The notes beneath the pieces are model-generated. The model was not told the DNA's origin, did no database searches, and saw nothing but the letters and a program-made list of their open reading frames with translations. Of a DNA stretch of 64,000 nucleotides, positions 43,856-53,751 are shown piece by piece. The DNA comes from DASUPK01 sp963815665 (GTDB lineage: Bacteria; Actinomycetota; Thermoleophilia; Solirubrobacterales; 70-9), in NCBI GenBank assembly GCA_963815665.1, contig CAWFHN010000006.1:62001-126000 (forward strand), read 5' to 3'. Position numbers and translations under genes: made by a program. Position 1 is the first letter of the stretch. The number at the start of each line of letters is the position of its first letter.

Positions 43856-45186
43856 CTATGAAGGCGGTCGGGCGCCTCCCTGTGAAGCGGGCACGTTCTC
43901 GATCACCCGTCCGCCGCGTCCCCGCGTGAAGAAGCTGAACGACCAGCGGATCAGCACGAGCAGACGGTTCTGGAAGCCGATCAGGTACCAGAGGTGGACC
44001 ACGAGCCAGGTGGCCCAGGCGGGAAACCCGCTGAGGCGAACCGCGTGGAGGTCCGCGACGGCCCGTGCCCGCCCGATCGTCGCCAGGTTGCCCTTGTCGC
44101 GATACCGGAACGGCTTGTGCGCCTTCCCGCGCAGACGCGCCTTGACGAGCTTGGCGGCGTAGCGGCCCTGCTGCATCGCCACCGGGGCAATCCCGGGAAG
44201 GTCCTCCAGCTGGCCGTCCTCGCCGCGCACCCGCACCATGTCCCCGAGCGCGATCACCTCGGGGTGCCCCGGCATCGTCAGATCGGGCTCGACCGTGACC
44301 CGCCCCGCCCGGTCGACATCGGCGCCGCACGCCTCCCCAAGCCGCTTCGCCAGTGAGGACGCGGTGACGCCGGCCGCCCAGATCACGGTCTTCGCCGGGA
44401 TGCGCTCCTGACCCTCATGCGCCTCCACCGTGACGCTGTGCTCGTCGATGTCGACGACGGTGTGACTGAGCAGCGGGGTGACCCCGAGGTGCTCGAGCGA
44501 CCGGGCCGCCTTCTCGGACAGCGAGGGCGGGAAGGTGGTGAGCACCCGGTCGGCCATCTCCAGCAGCAGCACCCGCCCCGCGCGCGGATCCATCAGGCGG
44601 AAGTCCCGGCGAAGCGTGTCCCGCGCGAGCTCTCCGATCTGACCAGCCATCTCGACCCCGGTGGGCCCGGCCCCGACCACGACGAACGTGAGCCAGGCCC
44701 GCCGCCGCTCCTCGTCGGTTTCCAGCTCGGCCGCCTCGAAGGCGCTCAGGATCTGCGCGCGCACCGCGAGCGCGCTCTCCAGCGACTTCACCTCGTGGGC
44801 GTAGGTCTCCCACTCGTCGTGGCCGAAGTAGGAGTAGCGCGAGCCGCCGGCCGCGATCAGCGTGTCGTACGGGATCGTGAGCGGTCCGGACTCGCCGACA
44901 CCCGGCTCGACCTGGAGCGTCCGACCGTCGAGATCAACTCGCTGACCTCGCCCAGCAGCACCCGCACGTTCCCGCGCCTCTTGAAGATCGATCTCAGCGG
45001 ATAGGCGACCTCCTCGGGCGAGAGCGCTCCGGTCGCCACCTGGTAGGTGAGGGGCTGAAAGAGGTGGAAATTCCGCCGGTCGATCAGGGTCACCTCCACC
45101 GGAGCGCGGGCGAGTTTCGCCGCAGCCTGCAACCCGCCGAAGCCGCCGCCGATCACCACCACCCTGTGCTCGCCGGCCTCCCTCAT
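43856..45186 (-). pseudogene. Type II NADH dehydrogenase-like flavoprotein, one-base frameshift
   Basis: From ATG at 45186 the N-terminus reads RVVVIGGGFGGLQAAAKLA (FAD site), FHLFQPLTYQVATGALSPEE and VRVLLGEVSE. The frame then breaks near 44934-44942. The next frame continues DLDGRTLQVEPG, LIAAGGSRYSYFGHDEW and, further on, FVVVGAGPTGVEMAGQI (NADH site), VIWAAGV, GDM and a C-terminal amphipathic/hydrophobic part, to 43856. Adding one base restores 443 residues, normal for NDH-2. The enzyme feeds NADH electrons to quinone without proton pumping. It follows the phytoene-desaturase-like gene by 11 bases. Confidence 0.8.
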
Positions 45187-45197
45187 GTGACCGGACG

Positions 45198-46801
45198 CTA
45201 CCCGGCCACCGGTGCCGGCACGCCCGCGTCCTGCAGCACCGCCATCGCAGCGTTGCGCCCGTTCAGGGCGATCACCGAACCGGCGGGGTGCGTGGCCGCG
45301 CCGCACAGGTAGAGGCCCTCCACCGGGGTCCGCGACTCGAGGCGGCGGTCCCACATCTGGTCGGGCATGGTCTCGCCCTGGAAGATGTTGCCGCCGGTGA
45401 GGCCGATGCGCTCCTCGACGTCGGGTGGGCCGAGGACCTCGGTCTCGGTCACGCAGTCGCGGAGATCCGGCGCGTAGGTCTCGATCAGGTCGAGCGCCAG
45501 CTCGCCGATCTCGTCGCGGCGGCCCTCCCAGTCCCCCTCCGCCAGGTCATACGGCGCGTACTGCGCGAAGGCGCTCATCACCTGCGCCCCGGGCGGCGCA
45601 ACGCTCGCGTCATAGGCGGTTTGGAAGTAGAGCTCGGCCCAGGCCACCCGCGGCTCGCCGCGCTTCGCGGCTTCGAAGCCTTCCTGCGCGGCGTCCAGCC
45701 CGTGGGTCACGGTGACCATCGCCCGGTGCGGCTCGACCGAGCCGGCCGCGGTGAAGGTCGGCAACCTGCTCAGCGCGGCGTTCACTTTGACCACCGGCGA
45801 GCGCACCTCCCAGGCCTCGATGCGCTCGCGAAAGTCCGAAGGCACGGCGTCCCCTGGGAGCATGCCCAGCATTCGCTTCGGGTCGGCGTTGCTGAGCACG
45901 CTCCGCGCCCGGATCAGCTCGCCGCTCTCGAGCTCCACTCCCTCTCCCGGGACGATCCGCGCCACCGGCACCCCGGCGGCGAGCGTCGCGCCCGCCTCCT
46001 GCGCGACCTCGGCGATGGCGAAGGAGACCCGTCCCATGCCGCCGTCGACGTAGCCCCAGGAGCCGTCGTGCCCCTCGACCTCGCCCATCCCGTGCATCAG
46101 GTGGACCGATGCGGTACCGGGGTCCTTCGGGCCCGCCCACTCCCCGATGATGCCCTGGCCGAAGAGGGCGTGGACGAGGCGCTCGTCGGAGACGTAGCGA
46201 GCGAGGGTCTCCGCGATCGGCTCCTCGAAGAGGATCGAGATCAGCTCGTCGTCGCCGAGGATCTTCTCGATCCGCTCGCGGCTGGGAGACGGCCCGCGCC
46301 AGAGGTCGCCCGCCGGCCCGGCCCGGAGCAGGCGCCGGATCCGGTCGAAGGTCGCCTCGTAGGCGAGGGCGCCGCGGATGTTCTCCTCCGAGAAGCCGTT
46401 CTCCCGCATGTGCGCCTCGGTATCGCGGTCGTCCAGGAACTGGGCGAAGGAGGTGCCGTCACCGAATGGGCACCAGAGATTGGGATCGGCCGGCGTGACG
46501 CGGTAGCCGTGCGCGGGCAAGTCGAGTTCGTCGATCACGAGCTGGTCGAGCAGGCCGACGACGTAGGCGCAGGGGCTGACCAGGAAGCGCTCGTCGGCGA
46601 AGGCCGCTCGAGCGTGCACGCCCCGCCAAGCCGCTCGCGCCTCTCCAGCACCAGCACCGACTGCCCCGCCCGCGCCAGATAGGCCGCCGCGGTCAGCCCG
46701 TTGTGCCCGCCGCCGACGACGACGGCGTCCCAGTCGCGCGCCGCTAGCTCCGCGAGGGGCTCGGGGAGGCCAACCTGGCCGAGGAGGCTTGATACCTCCA
46801 T
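45198..46801 (-). pseudogene. Phytoene desaturase-like FAD-dependent oxidoreductase, one-base frameshift
   Basis: ATG at 46801 leads into DAVVVGGGHNGLTAAAYLARAG and RRERLGGACTLER, the FAD-binding start of the CrtI-like NAD(P)/FAD oxidoreductases. The frame breaks near 46606-46611. The next frame carries on FADERFLVSPCAYVVGLLD and runs to 45198, ending LYLCGAATHPAGSVIALNGRNAA, the C-terminal FAD motif of this family. One missing C restores 534 residues. No carotenoid genes are adjacent, so the substrate is open. It sits between the hydrolase and NDH-2-like genes in one apparent operon. Confidence 0.8.
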
Positions 46802-46824
46802 GGCCCCACCCTACTGCGGGGTGG

Positions 46825-47712
46825 CTAGTCGACCAGGTGGCGGCGCAGGAAGTCGAGCTGGACCTCGACGGCTCGCTCGTGCATCTCGAGGAAGGGCGCG
46901 TAGTGTCCGCCCGGGATCCGCGCGACCTCCCCGTGCGGGGCGCGCTCGCCGGCGCGGATCAGGGGCCCGGGCGGCGCCACCCCGTCCTGCTCGGTGGCGA
47001 CGACGAGCAGCGGGCACTCGACCCGCGACGCGTCACGGGCAGGCCGGTACATGCCGATGCGCAGCGCGGACCAGGCCGATACCTCCTGCTGCCAGTCCGG
47101 GTAGCGGTTGCTGGGGTTGAGCGCCCTGGGGCCGTTGAGCGAGTCCGGGGTCGTGAGCGCGGCCACCGTCCCCTTCTCACCGGCGAGCGGAACGAGCAGG
47201 GGATCGCGCCCGACGAGGCCGCCGAGCGCGTCCAGGACGCCGCGGCCGGTGATCCGCAGGCCGGAGAGCGGCGTGGTGTGGCGGAAACCGTTCGGCGCCG
47301 AGGCGGGCCCGTCGGCGAGGGCCGACACGGCGATCGCCGCGCCCAGCTTCGGGTCGCCGGCCGCGACCGGGAAGACGTGGCCGCCGGAGAGCGAGAACCC
47401 CCAGATCGCGACCTTCGGCGGATCGACCTCCGGAAGGGTGCGCGCGAATCCGACGGCGGCGCGGAAGTCATCCTGCTGGTCGCCGATCTTGACCACCTGG
47501 CGCGGGGTGCCGCCGCTCTCGCCAAGGCGGCGGAAGTCGAAGGCGAGCACGGAGAAGCCCGCCTCGTTGAAGCGCTCCGCCAAGCGGTCGGTGCCCGGCT
47601 CCTTCGCAACCGCCAGCCCGCCCGCCATCACCACGCACCCCCCGTTGGTGCCCGGGTAGAACCAGGCGGCGCATCGATCGTTGCCGGAGCGGAAGTAGAC
47701 CTTCTCTCGCAC
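46825..47712 (-). CDS. Alpha/beta hydrolase (dipeptidyl-peptidase/esterase-like)
   Basis: The protein, about 295 residues from GTG at 47712 (301 from ATG at 47730), begins VYFRSGNDRCAAWFYPG and has VVMAGGLAVAKEP, the elbow GFSLSGGHVF near residue 116 and a C-terminal RIPGGHYAPFLE with the likely catalytic His. I prefer the GTG because the ATG at 47730 lies within the palindromic operator shared with the TetR gene. It is the first gene of a minus-strand run toward the DMT transporter, with 23 bases to the next gene. Confidence 0.8.
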   Translation of the reverse strand: MREKVYFRSGNDRCAAWFYPGTNGGCVVMAGGLAVAKEPGTDRLAERFNEAGFSVLAFDFRRLGESGGTPRQVVKIGDQQDDFRAAVGFARTLPEVDPPKVAIWGFSLSGGHVFPVAAGDPKLGAAIAVSALADGPASAPNGFRHTTPLSGLRITGRGVLDALGGLVGRDPLLVPLAGEKGTVAALTTPDSLNGPRALNPSNRYPDWQQEVSAWSALRIGMYRPARDASRVECPLLVVATEQDGVAPPGPLIRAGERAPHGEVARIPGGHYAPFLEMHERAVEVQLDFLRRHLVD

Positions 47713-47713
47713 A

Positions 47714-47747
47714 ATACAGTTGTATCGCATCTACGATACGAGCGTAT
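47714..47747. promoter_or_regulatory. Overlapping palindromes between TetR and hydrolase genes
   Basis: Three inverted repeats tile the gap between the divergent starts: ATACA-GT-TGTAT (47714-47725), GTATCG-N6-CGATAC (47722-47739) and ATACG-AG-CGTAT (47736-47747). The shared half-site is GTAT/ATAC. TetR dimers bind repeats of this sort, so the site probably controls both directions. Confidence 0.65.
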
Positions 47748-48336
47748 GGCAGTCGCGGCATCAGAGACCCAGGAGCGGATCCTGGAGGCGGCCCTGGAGG
47801 GCTTCGCCCGCGACGGGGTCGCCGCGACCTCGATCCGGGACGTCGCGGCCGCCGCCGACGTCTCCCCCGGCCTCGTCCAGCACTACTTCGCCTCGAAGGC
47901 GGCCCTGCGTGCTGCGGTCGACGAGCACGTCAAGGAGGCGGCCCGGGCCGCGCTCGAGGTGCGCATCGTGGACGGCGACGTGATCGAGGACCTGGCGGAG
48001 CGGCTCACGGCGCTCGTCGCGGATCACTTCGTCGCGCTCCGCTACGTCGCCCGCGGGGTTGCCGAGAGCGACAAGGCCGCGATGGCGATCTTCGACACCC
48101 TCACCCAGCTCTGTCGCGACCAGCTCGCGGAGCTTCAGCGCCGCGGCATGCTCCGCCCGGATCTCGACCTCGACTGGGCGGCGCTCCACACCGTGCTCAT
48201 CAACCTCGGCACGGTGATCATGGAGCCGGGCGTGAGCGATCAGCTCGGCAAGCCCTTCCAGACGAAGGGACAGGTGGAGCGATGGAAGGTCGCGACGACG
48301 AGGCTCTTCGTCGTGGGCGAGATCCGCCAGACTTAG
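47746..48336 (+). CDS. TetR-family transcriptional regulator
   Basis: The 196-residue protein has the N-terminal TetR HTH (ETQERILEAALEGFARDGVAATSIRDVAAAADVS then VQHYFASKAALRAAV, residues about 7-60). A helical C-terminal ligand domain contains LTALVADHFVALRYVARGVAESD and WAALHTVLINLGTVIMEPG, the latter seen in TetR regulators with a C33/TetR_C_33-like region. The inducer is unknown. It is divergent from a four-gene set starting with the alpha/beta hydrolase, and the gap between them is filled by palindromes. The stop overlaps the convergent STAS gene by four bases. Confidence 0.88.
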   Translation: MAVAASETQERILEAALEGFARDGVAATSIRDVAAAADVSPGLVQHYFASKAALRAAVDEHVKEAARAALEVRIVDGDVIEDLAERLTALVADHFVALRYVARGVAESDKAAMAIFDTLTQLCRDQLAELQRRGMLRPDLDLDWAALHTVLINLGTVIMEPGVSDQLGKPFQTKGQVERWKVATTRLFVVGEIRQT

Positions 48337-48701
48337 GCGGCGACCCAGTCCTTGGCCTCGTCCAGCTCGTCCATCCCGGCGACCTTGACCTCCGCGGGCA
48401 TCGCCCAGGCGAAGAGGCGTATCGCCTTCGCGATCCAGTCCACGCCGGTGACGACCGCGAACCGTTTCCAGGCGGAGCGGTTCTTGAGCTCGACGGCGAG
48501 ACCGGTCTTCACGTCCTCGAAGAAGGCCTGGGGCTCGAGTCCGTCGAAGTCCGGCAACACGAAGAGAACCCGGGCGTCGCCGGCGTCGATCGCCTCTTTC
48601 AGTGCCGGCTCCAGCACGCTCTCGTAGTCGTCCTTGGTGAGCTTGCCGGACGCGCGGATCCCGATCACGCCGGCGGGCACATCGTCCATCCTCTCGATCA
48701 T
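48333..48701 (-). CDS. STAS/SpoIIAA-like protein
   Basis: The 122-residue protein resembles the SpoIIAA-like (PF11964-type) STAS family: GVIGIRASGKLTKDDYESVLEPALKEAI, then VLFVLPDFDGLEPQAFFEDVKTG, KRFAVVTGVDWIAKAIRLFAWAMPAEVKV and a final DELDEAKDWV. These single-domain proteins bind lipids or partner proteins rather than act as classical anti-anti-sigma factors; the role is unknown. Its ATG probably overlaps the stop of the XRE regulator gene (ATGA), suggesting a two-gene operon. Confidence 0.8.
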   Translation of the reverse strand: MIERMDDVPAGVIGIRASGKLTKDDYESVLEPALKEAIDAGDARVLFVLPDFDGLEPQAFFEDVKTGLAVELKNRSAWKRFAVVTGVDWIAKAIRLFAWAMPAEVKVAGMDELDEAKDWVAA

Positions 48702-49494
48702 CTCTCCTCCTTGCCAGCTCCCGGAGCCGGTCCGCGCTCTCGGCATCGGCCGGCAGGAAGGTTTCGATCGCGAGATTAGCCGCGGTGACCTCGAGCGGCG
48801 CACCAAGGGTGGCGATGACCGTGAAGAGGCGAACGTCGCCGAGACGGGTGCGAAGGTCGAGGGAGACCACCGGCTCGGTCGCGGCTGCGTCGGGAGGCTC
48901 CGACGGCAGGTAGGGCTCGACCTCGTCGAGCAGTTCACCGAGGGCATCGTCCGCGTCGTCCCGGCTCCTTCGCCTCAGGCTGTGGATGAGCGGTGCGTTA
49001 CAGGCCGCGGTCATCGAGGAGATGCTCGGCAGGCCGTCCGGATGGACGCCGAGGCGGAGGATGTTGACCGGCGGCTCCAGCAGCGCCGGGTCGACCCCAT
49101 CCAGGAGAAGCGAGGCCGCGGCATTGGCCTCGATCAGGTTCCAGAGCCCGTCCACGATCAGCGCTGGATTTGGCTGGTGGGCGTCCAGCAGCCGAGTCAG
49201 CGACTCGCGCAGGGGCTGCATCACCTCTCCGTCGTAGGGCTGCTCCAGGTAGGGCGGCGCGAAACCTCCGGCGAGCAGCAGCCGATTCCGGTCGGCGATC
49301 GGCAGGTCCAGATGCTGGGCGAGGTGGATCAGCAGCTGGCGGCTGGGGCGTGAGCGGCCGTTCTCCACGAAGCTCAGGTGCTTGGTCGAGAGGTTCGCGT
49401 CCAGGGCGAGCTCGAGCTGGGTGAGCCGGCGGCGGCTGCGCCAGAAGCGGATCAGCTCACCGGCGCTCTGCGGCTCCTCCACACGCGTGGCCAT
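48698..49494 (-). CDS. XRE/MmyB-type helix-turn-helix regulator, stop reached only after a one-base shift
   Basis: The N-terminal HTH (GELIRFWRSRRRLTQLELALDANLSTKHLSFVENGRSRPS, residues about 10-50) is followed by the MmyB-like ligand domain: NRLLLAGGFAPPYLEQ near 75, NPALIVDGLWNLIEANAA near 108, LRLGVHPDGL near 140 and NLAIETFLPADAESADRL near the end, where relatives stop. The frame here has no stop at that point and runs on through the STAS gene. One extra base near 48705-48740 would give 265 residues ending in a TGA that overlaps the STAS ATG. Such regulators usually control an adjacent oxidoreductase gene, and none of that type is next to it here. Confidence 0.75.
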
Positions 49495-49555
49495 CGCGCA
49501 GAGCTTTACACGGGAGGTAATGGACTTGGGGCCGCCGCTCGGCCACGATTGCGAC

Positions 49556-49966
49556 ATGAACACGACCAAGCAGCTCATCGACCGCTACGTGGCCATTTGG
49601 AACCAACCCGACGCCGACCGGCGCCGCCAGGGAATCGCCGAGCTCTGGACCGAGGACGCGTTGCACGTGCTGCAGCCGACCCAGGAGGTCCAGAAAGCGG
49701 CGGACACCCTCAGAGTGACCCCGACGTTCCAGGTTCGCGGCCATGCCGAGCTCGAAGGCAGGGTCACGCGCGCCTATGAGGAGTTCATCGCGGACGGGGA
49801 GAACACATTCAGGGCGCAGGGCGAGGGCTCGAGGCTCGCGGACGCCATCAGGTTCCGCTGGGAGATGGTCACGAAAAGCGGAGAGGTCGCCGGAGTCGGG
49901 CTGGAGTTCGTGATCCTCGCACCGGATGGCCGGATCCGGACGGACTACCAGTTCCTCGAGAGCTAG
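49556..49966 (+). CDS. SnoaL/NTF2-like fold protein
   Basis: The 136-residue protein matches the small cone-shaped NTF2-like family: IDRYVAIWNQPDADRRRQGIAELWTEDALHVLQP near the start, a middle helix ITRAYEEFI-like segment, and IRFRWEMVTKSGEVAGVGLEFVILAPDGRIRTDYQF at the C-terminus. Members bind polyketide or small aromatic ligands or act as cyclases/isomerases. It is divergent from the XRE regulator with 61 bases between starts, so MmyB-type control of this gene is plausible. Confidence 0.8.
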   Translation: MNTTKQLIDRYVAIWNQPDADRRRQGIAELWTEDALHVLQPTQEVQKAADTLRVTPTFQVRGHAELEGRVTRAYEEFIADGENTFRAQGEGSRLADAIRFRWEMVTKSGEVAGVGLEFVILAPDGRIRTDYQFLES

Positions 49967-49996
49967 CCGGGCACGGCGAACCGCAATCATGGAGGG

Positions 49997-50757
<761 letters not shown>

Positions 50758-50761
<4 letters not shown>

Positions 50762-51504
50762 TCCGGGTACTCGTCCTTGCGCATGATGCCGCTCGGGTCC
50801 TCGGGCGGCTCATTCGGCGTCCGGTCCATGAGGAACGAGTGGAACGGGGCGACGAACGGATCGGGCGCCATCACCTGGTAGGTGAGGTAGACGGTCCCGT
50901 TGTCCTTGGCGAAGGCGATGTAGCCCGGGCCCTCGCGCAAACCGTCCCTGAGCTCGGCGCCGACCTGCTCAGACCACTTCTGCAGGAACTCCGGCGGATC
51001 CTCGATCATCTCCGTCACCCCGGGAATCTCTCCCGACAGCACCTGCTCCTCGGTCATCGCCAGGCCCATGTCGAAGGGGAAGTCGCTCTCGTAGGTCGAG
51101 ACATAGGGGAACTCCCAGCCCATCCGCTCCTTGTAGGCAACCAGCCTGTCGATCGGGGCGCGAGAGAAGCAGAGGAACGTCACATCCTGGTGGTTCAGGT
51201 GGATCAGCGGCCCACTGAACTCGTCCCCGAGGCTCGTGCAACCGGGACAGGCGCCCTTCGTGTAATCCGGCCCGTACATGATGTTGTACGCGAGCAGCTG
51301 TGAGCGGCCGTCGAACAGCTCGGCGAGAGTCTTCTTGCCGTCCTCGGTGTCGAACTCGTACTCCTTCTCGACCGGGACCCAGGGCAGCTCGCGGCGCTTC
51401 TCCTTGATCTCGTTGTTGCGCTCGGCCTGCTCGGCCTCGAGCTTCGCGAGCTCAGCTCGCGCCGCCTCCCATTCCTCACGCGTTCCGGTCTTGTGCTCAG
51501 CCAT
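50758..51504 (-). CDS. DUF899-family thioredoxin-like protein
   Basis: The 248-residue protein matches DUF899: LPWVPVEKEYEFDTEDGKKTLAELFDGRSQLLAYNIMYG near residue 40, GACPGCTSLGDEFSG near 84 (CxxC-like), VTFLCFSRAPIDRLVAYKERMGWEFPYVST near 109, and a C-terminal HSFLMDRTPNEPPED. The fold is thioredoxin-like, but the reaction is unproven. It may act on a thiol or peroxide. AAGGAGGAG lies before the ATG. It is transcribed away from the ABC permease genes. Confidence 0.85.
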
Positions 51505-51575
51505 CTGGGCTCCTCCTTGATCTGGACATACCAGTACGACTCGGGCCGGCGAGCAAACTCATCGCCTCTATTGAT

Positions 51576-51977
51576 CTACCGCGTCTTGCGCTGCACGAAC
51601 CACTCGGTGAACTCGCGGCAGCGGCCCTCCGAGTCGAACTGCATCACGAAGCAGTTGTCGTAGACCCGCACGACCGCGCCGCCGGGCCTGTCCCGATAGG
51701 AGCTGATACCGGTCGCGACGGCCACGTCGCCATCGACGGCGACGGCTCGATAGGCGGCGTCGAAGGTGCCGGGCTCGTCGCGCTCCGAGGCGTCAGGGTT
51801 GTCGCCCTCCCCGAGCCAGGAGTCGACCACGGCGTCGCGCCCCTTGATCGCGTCGTCCTCCGGGTGGTATCGGTAGGTGATGTCCTCGGCGAAGAGGGCT
51901 GCGATCTGCGCAGGGTCGTAGTTCTTCCAGGCCTCGACGTAGGCGTCCAGCCAGCGATCGACGTCCTCGCGGATCAT
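51576..51977 (-). CDS. SnoaL/NTF2-like fold protein
   Basis: The 133-residue protein has the NTF2-like pattern VDRWLDAYVEAWKNYDPAQIAALFAEDITYRYHPEDD near the start, AVAVDGDVAVATGISSYRDRPGG and VYDNCFVMQFDSEGRCREFTEWFV at the end. It is related in fold but not closely in sequence to the protein at 49556. The ligand is unknown. It precedes the DUF899 gene on minus by about 70 bases, a possible two-gene unit. Confidence 0.8.
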   Translation of the reverse strand: MIREDVDRWLDAYVEAWKNYDPAQIAALFAEDITYRYHPEDDAIKGRDAVVDSWLGEGDNPDASERDEPGTFDAAYRAVAVDGDVAVATGISSYRDRPGGAVVRVYDNCFVMQFDSEGRCREFTEWFVQRKTR

Positions 51978-52037
51978 GGGCCGATCCTACCCAGTGCCGA
52001 GCTAGGCTCGGCCCAACCGACGAACGAAGGAGGGTCA

Positions 52038-52742
52038 ATGGAACTCGAAGGGAAAGTCGCGCTCGTCACGGGCGCCAGCGGTGGGATCGGCGCGGCGGTC
52101 GCGCGGCGGCTGCACGATGCCGGGGCCTCGGTCGGGCTGCTCTCGCGGCGCGGTGAGGACCTGGGGCTCGAGCGGGCGCTGGGGGTGGCCTGCGACGTCC
52201 GCGATCGCGCCGCCGTCGAGGCCGCGACGGCGGCCGTCGTCGAGCGCTTCGGCAGCCTCGAAATCGTCATCGCGAACGCGGGCATGGGCGCGTACGGCCC
52301 GTTTCTGGAGCTGGATCCGGAGCATCTGGAGGCGATGATCGACGTGAACCTGAAGGGCACGCTCTATACCGCGGCCGCGACGCTGCCCCATCTGATCGCC
52401 TCGGGTGAGGGGGACTTCCTCTCCCTGGCGAGCGTCGCCGGCCTGCGCGGGTTCCCCGGCGAGGCCGTCTACAACGCCTCGAAGTTCGGGCAGCTCGGCT
52501 TCACGCGCGCCCTCGACCACGAGCTGCGCGAGAAGGGCGTGCGGGCGACCTGCATCTGCCCCGGCGGCGTGAACACGGACTTCGCGATCGGGACGGGCCG
52601 CGAGGAGGGCGATCCCGAGCTCGAGGGCCTGCTGACGCCGGACGAGGTCGCCGACGTGGTCCTCTTCACGGTCACGCGGCCCAGGCGGATGCGGATCCTG
52701 ACGACCAGCTTCCGCCCGATGGTCGAGGCGTCCTCGGGCTGA
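52038..52742 (+). CDS. SDR-family oxidoreductase
   Basis: The 234-residue protein has VALVTGASGGIGAAVA (TGxxxGIG), ACDVRDRAAV, IVIANAGMGAYGP (NAG motif near 87), LSLASVAGLRGFPGEAVYNASKFGQLGFT with Ser-Tyr-Lys, and TCICPGGVNTDFA. It is a classical short-chain dehydrogenase of unknown substrate. AAGGAGG lies seven bases before the ATG. It converges with the phasin-like gene on a shared hairpin terminator. Confidence 0.88.
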   Translation: MELEGKVALVTGASGGIGAAVARRLHDAGASVGLLSRRGEDLGLERALGVACDVRDRAAVEAATAAVVERFGSLEIVIANAGMGAYGPFLELDPEHLEAMIDVNLKGTLYTAAATLPHLIASGEGDFLSLASVAGLRGFPGEAVYNASKFGQLGFTRALDHELREKGVRATCICPGGVNTDFAIGTGREEGDPELEGLLTPDEVADVVLFTVTRPRRMRILTTSFRPMVEASSG

Positions 52743-52761
52743 GCGCCGAGCGGTCGGCGCT
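52742..52761. terminator. Bidirectional hairpin between convergent SDR and phasin-like genes
   Basis: AGCGCCGA (52742-52749) and TCGGCGCT (52754-52761) form a perfect 8-bp stem with a GCGG loop. It starts on the last base of the SDR stop codon and ends in the stop codon of the opposing gene, so it can terminate both transcripts. Confidence 0.65.
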
Positions 52762-53032
52762 AGTCCTTCTCGCCGGAGTCCTCCACGCCCAGCGACTCGC
52801 CGGCGCTGTGCACCACCTTCTTCAGGAACGTGTACTGCGTCTCGACCAGCTGGTCCGCCATCTTCAGCGCGGAATCGACGATCTGCTCCGCCTGGGACGG
52901 ATTCTCCTTGGCGAGCGTCTCGTCGACGGTCTCGGTGAATTTGCGAACCGCCGCGATCGCGGCCTCCTGGCCCTCCTTGATCTCCTCGAGAACCTGGTCC
53001 GACAGCTCGACCGATCTCTCTCTAACCGCCAT
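52760..53032 (-). CDS. Small helical protein, phasin-like
   Basis: The 90-residue protein is amphipathic and helical throughout: LSDQVLEEIKEGQEAAIAAVRKFTETVDETL and QIVDSALKMADQLVETQYTFLKKVVHSAG. The spacing of hydrophobic residues and the ending resemble phasin-like or granule-associated proteins, which fits an organism that also has a WS/DGAT lipid-storage enzyme. The resemblance is by pattern only. AGGTGG precedes the ATG. Confidence 0.6.
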   Translation of the reverse strand: MAVRERSVELSDQVLEEIKEGQEAAIAAVRKFTETVDETLAKENPSQAEQIVDSALKMADQLVETQYTFLKKVVHSAGESLGVEDSGEKD

Positions 53033-53175
53033 CTCCACCACCTCTTTCCGATACGTGGGCGTGTTGGTGTCTCTAAATGCACCACGATCATCACGCGTCG
53101 GCCGGGGCCCGGCATCCGTGGGGAACGCGGGGATTGGCGATCCCGCGTGGAGTCGCCCCGCTAGCCTGACCGACG

Positions 53176-53751
53176 GTGCGTCAACCCCGAACGACGACTG
53201 TGGCGAGGGCGGTGCGCGAAATCGCTGCGCTTGCCGGCCGGACACGCGACCTGACCGCGATCTGGGCTCGAGGGCGGGTTGAGCCCCGTCTCCGCGAGGA
53301 GGTGATGCTGGCGGTTGCCGAGGCCAATGCCTGCCACCTGTGCTCCCTCGCGCACCGGCGCTGGGCGCTCGCCGAGGGCGTCACGGACGAGGAGATTGCG
53401 GCGATCGAGGGGGAGGACCCGGATCGCTTCGACCGCCGGACCTGGGCGGCCATCGCCTGGGCACAGGCCCGCACCCAAGCCGACATCGAACCGGTTCCCG
53501 GCGAGCTCGAGGCCGAGCTCGCCCGGCACTACGACGAGCGCGAGCGGGCGGACCTCGAGCTGGTGACGCAGGCGATGGGGGTCGCGAACCGCTCGGCCAA
53601 TACGTTCGATGCGCTGCTCGAGCGGCTGCGTGGCCGGCCCATGGCGGGCAGCCGCGTTGGCGACGAGGTCGCGATCGGCGGGATTGTCGCGCTCACGATC
53701 CCTCCGGTCGCGGCGTATCTGGGCCTGCGGCGCCTGCGCGGCGCGCGATGA
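53176..53751 (+). CDS. Carboxymuconolactone decarboxylase/AhpD-like protein
   Basis: The 191-residue protein from GTG at 53176 has LREEVMLAVAEANACHLCSLAHRRWALAEGV near residue 40, the AhpD-type CxxC next to a conserved His. Further helices DRRTWAAIAWAQARTQADIE and VTQAMGVANRSANTFDALLERL follow, then a C-terminal hydrophobic helix (GGIVALTIPPVAAYLGL). Members are decarboxylases or peroxidase-reducing partners. The stop overlaps the ABC permease start as ATGA, so the two are coupled. Confidence 0.82.
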   Translation: MRQPRTTTVARAVREIAALAGRTRDLTAIWARGRVEPRLREEVMLAVAEANACHLCSLAHRRWALAEGVTDEEIAAIEGEDPDRFDRRTWAAIAWAQARTQADIEPVPGELEAELARHYDERERADLELVTQAMGVANRSANTFDALLERLRGRPMAGSRVGDEVAIGGIVALTIPPVAAYLGLRRLRGAR

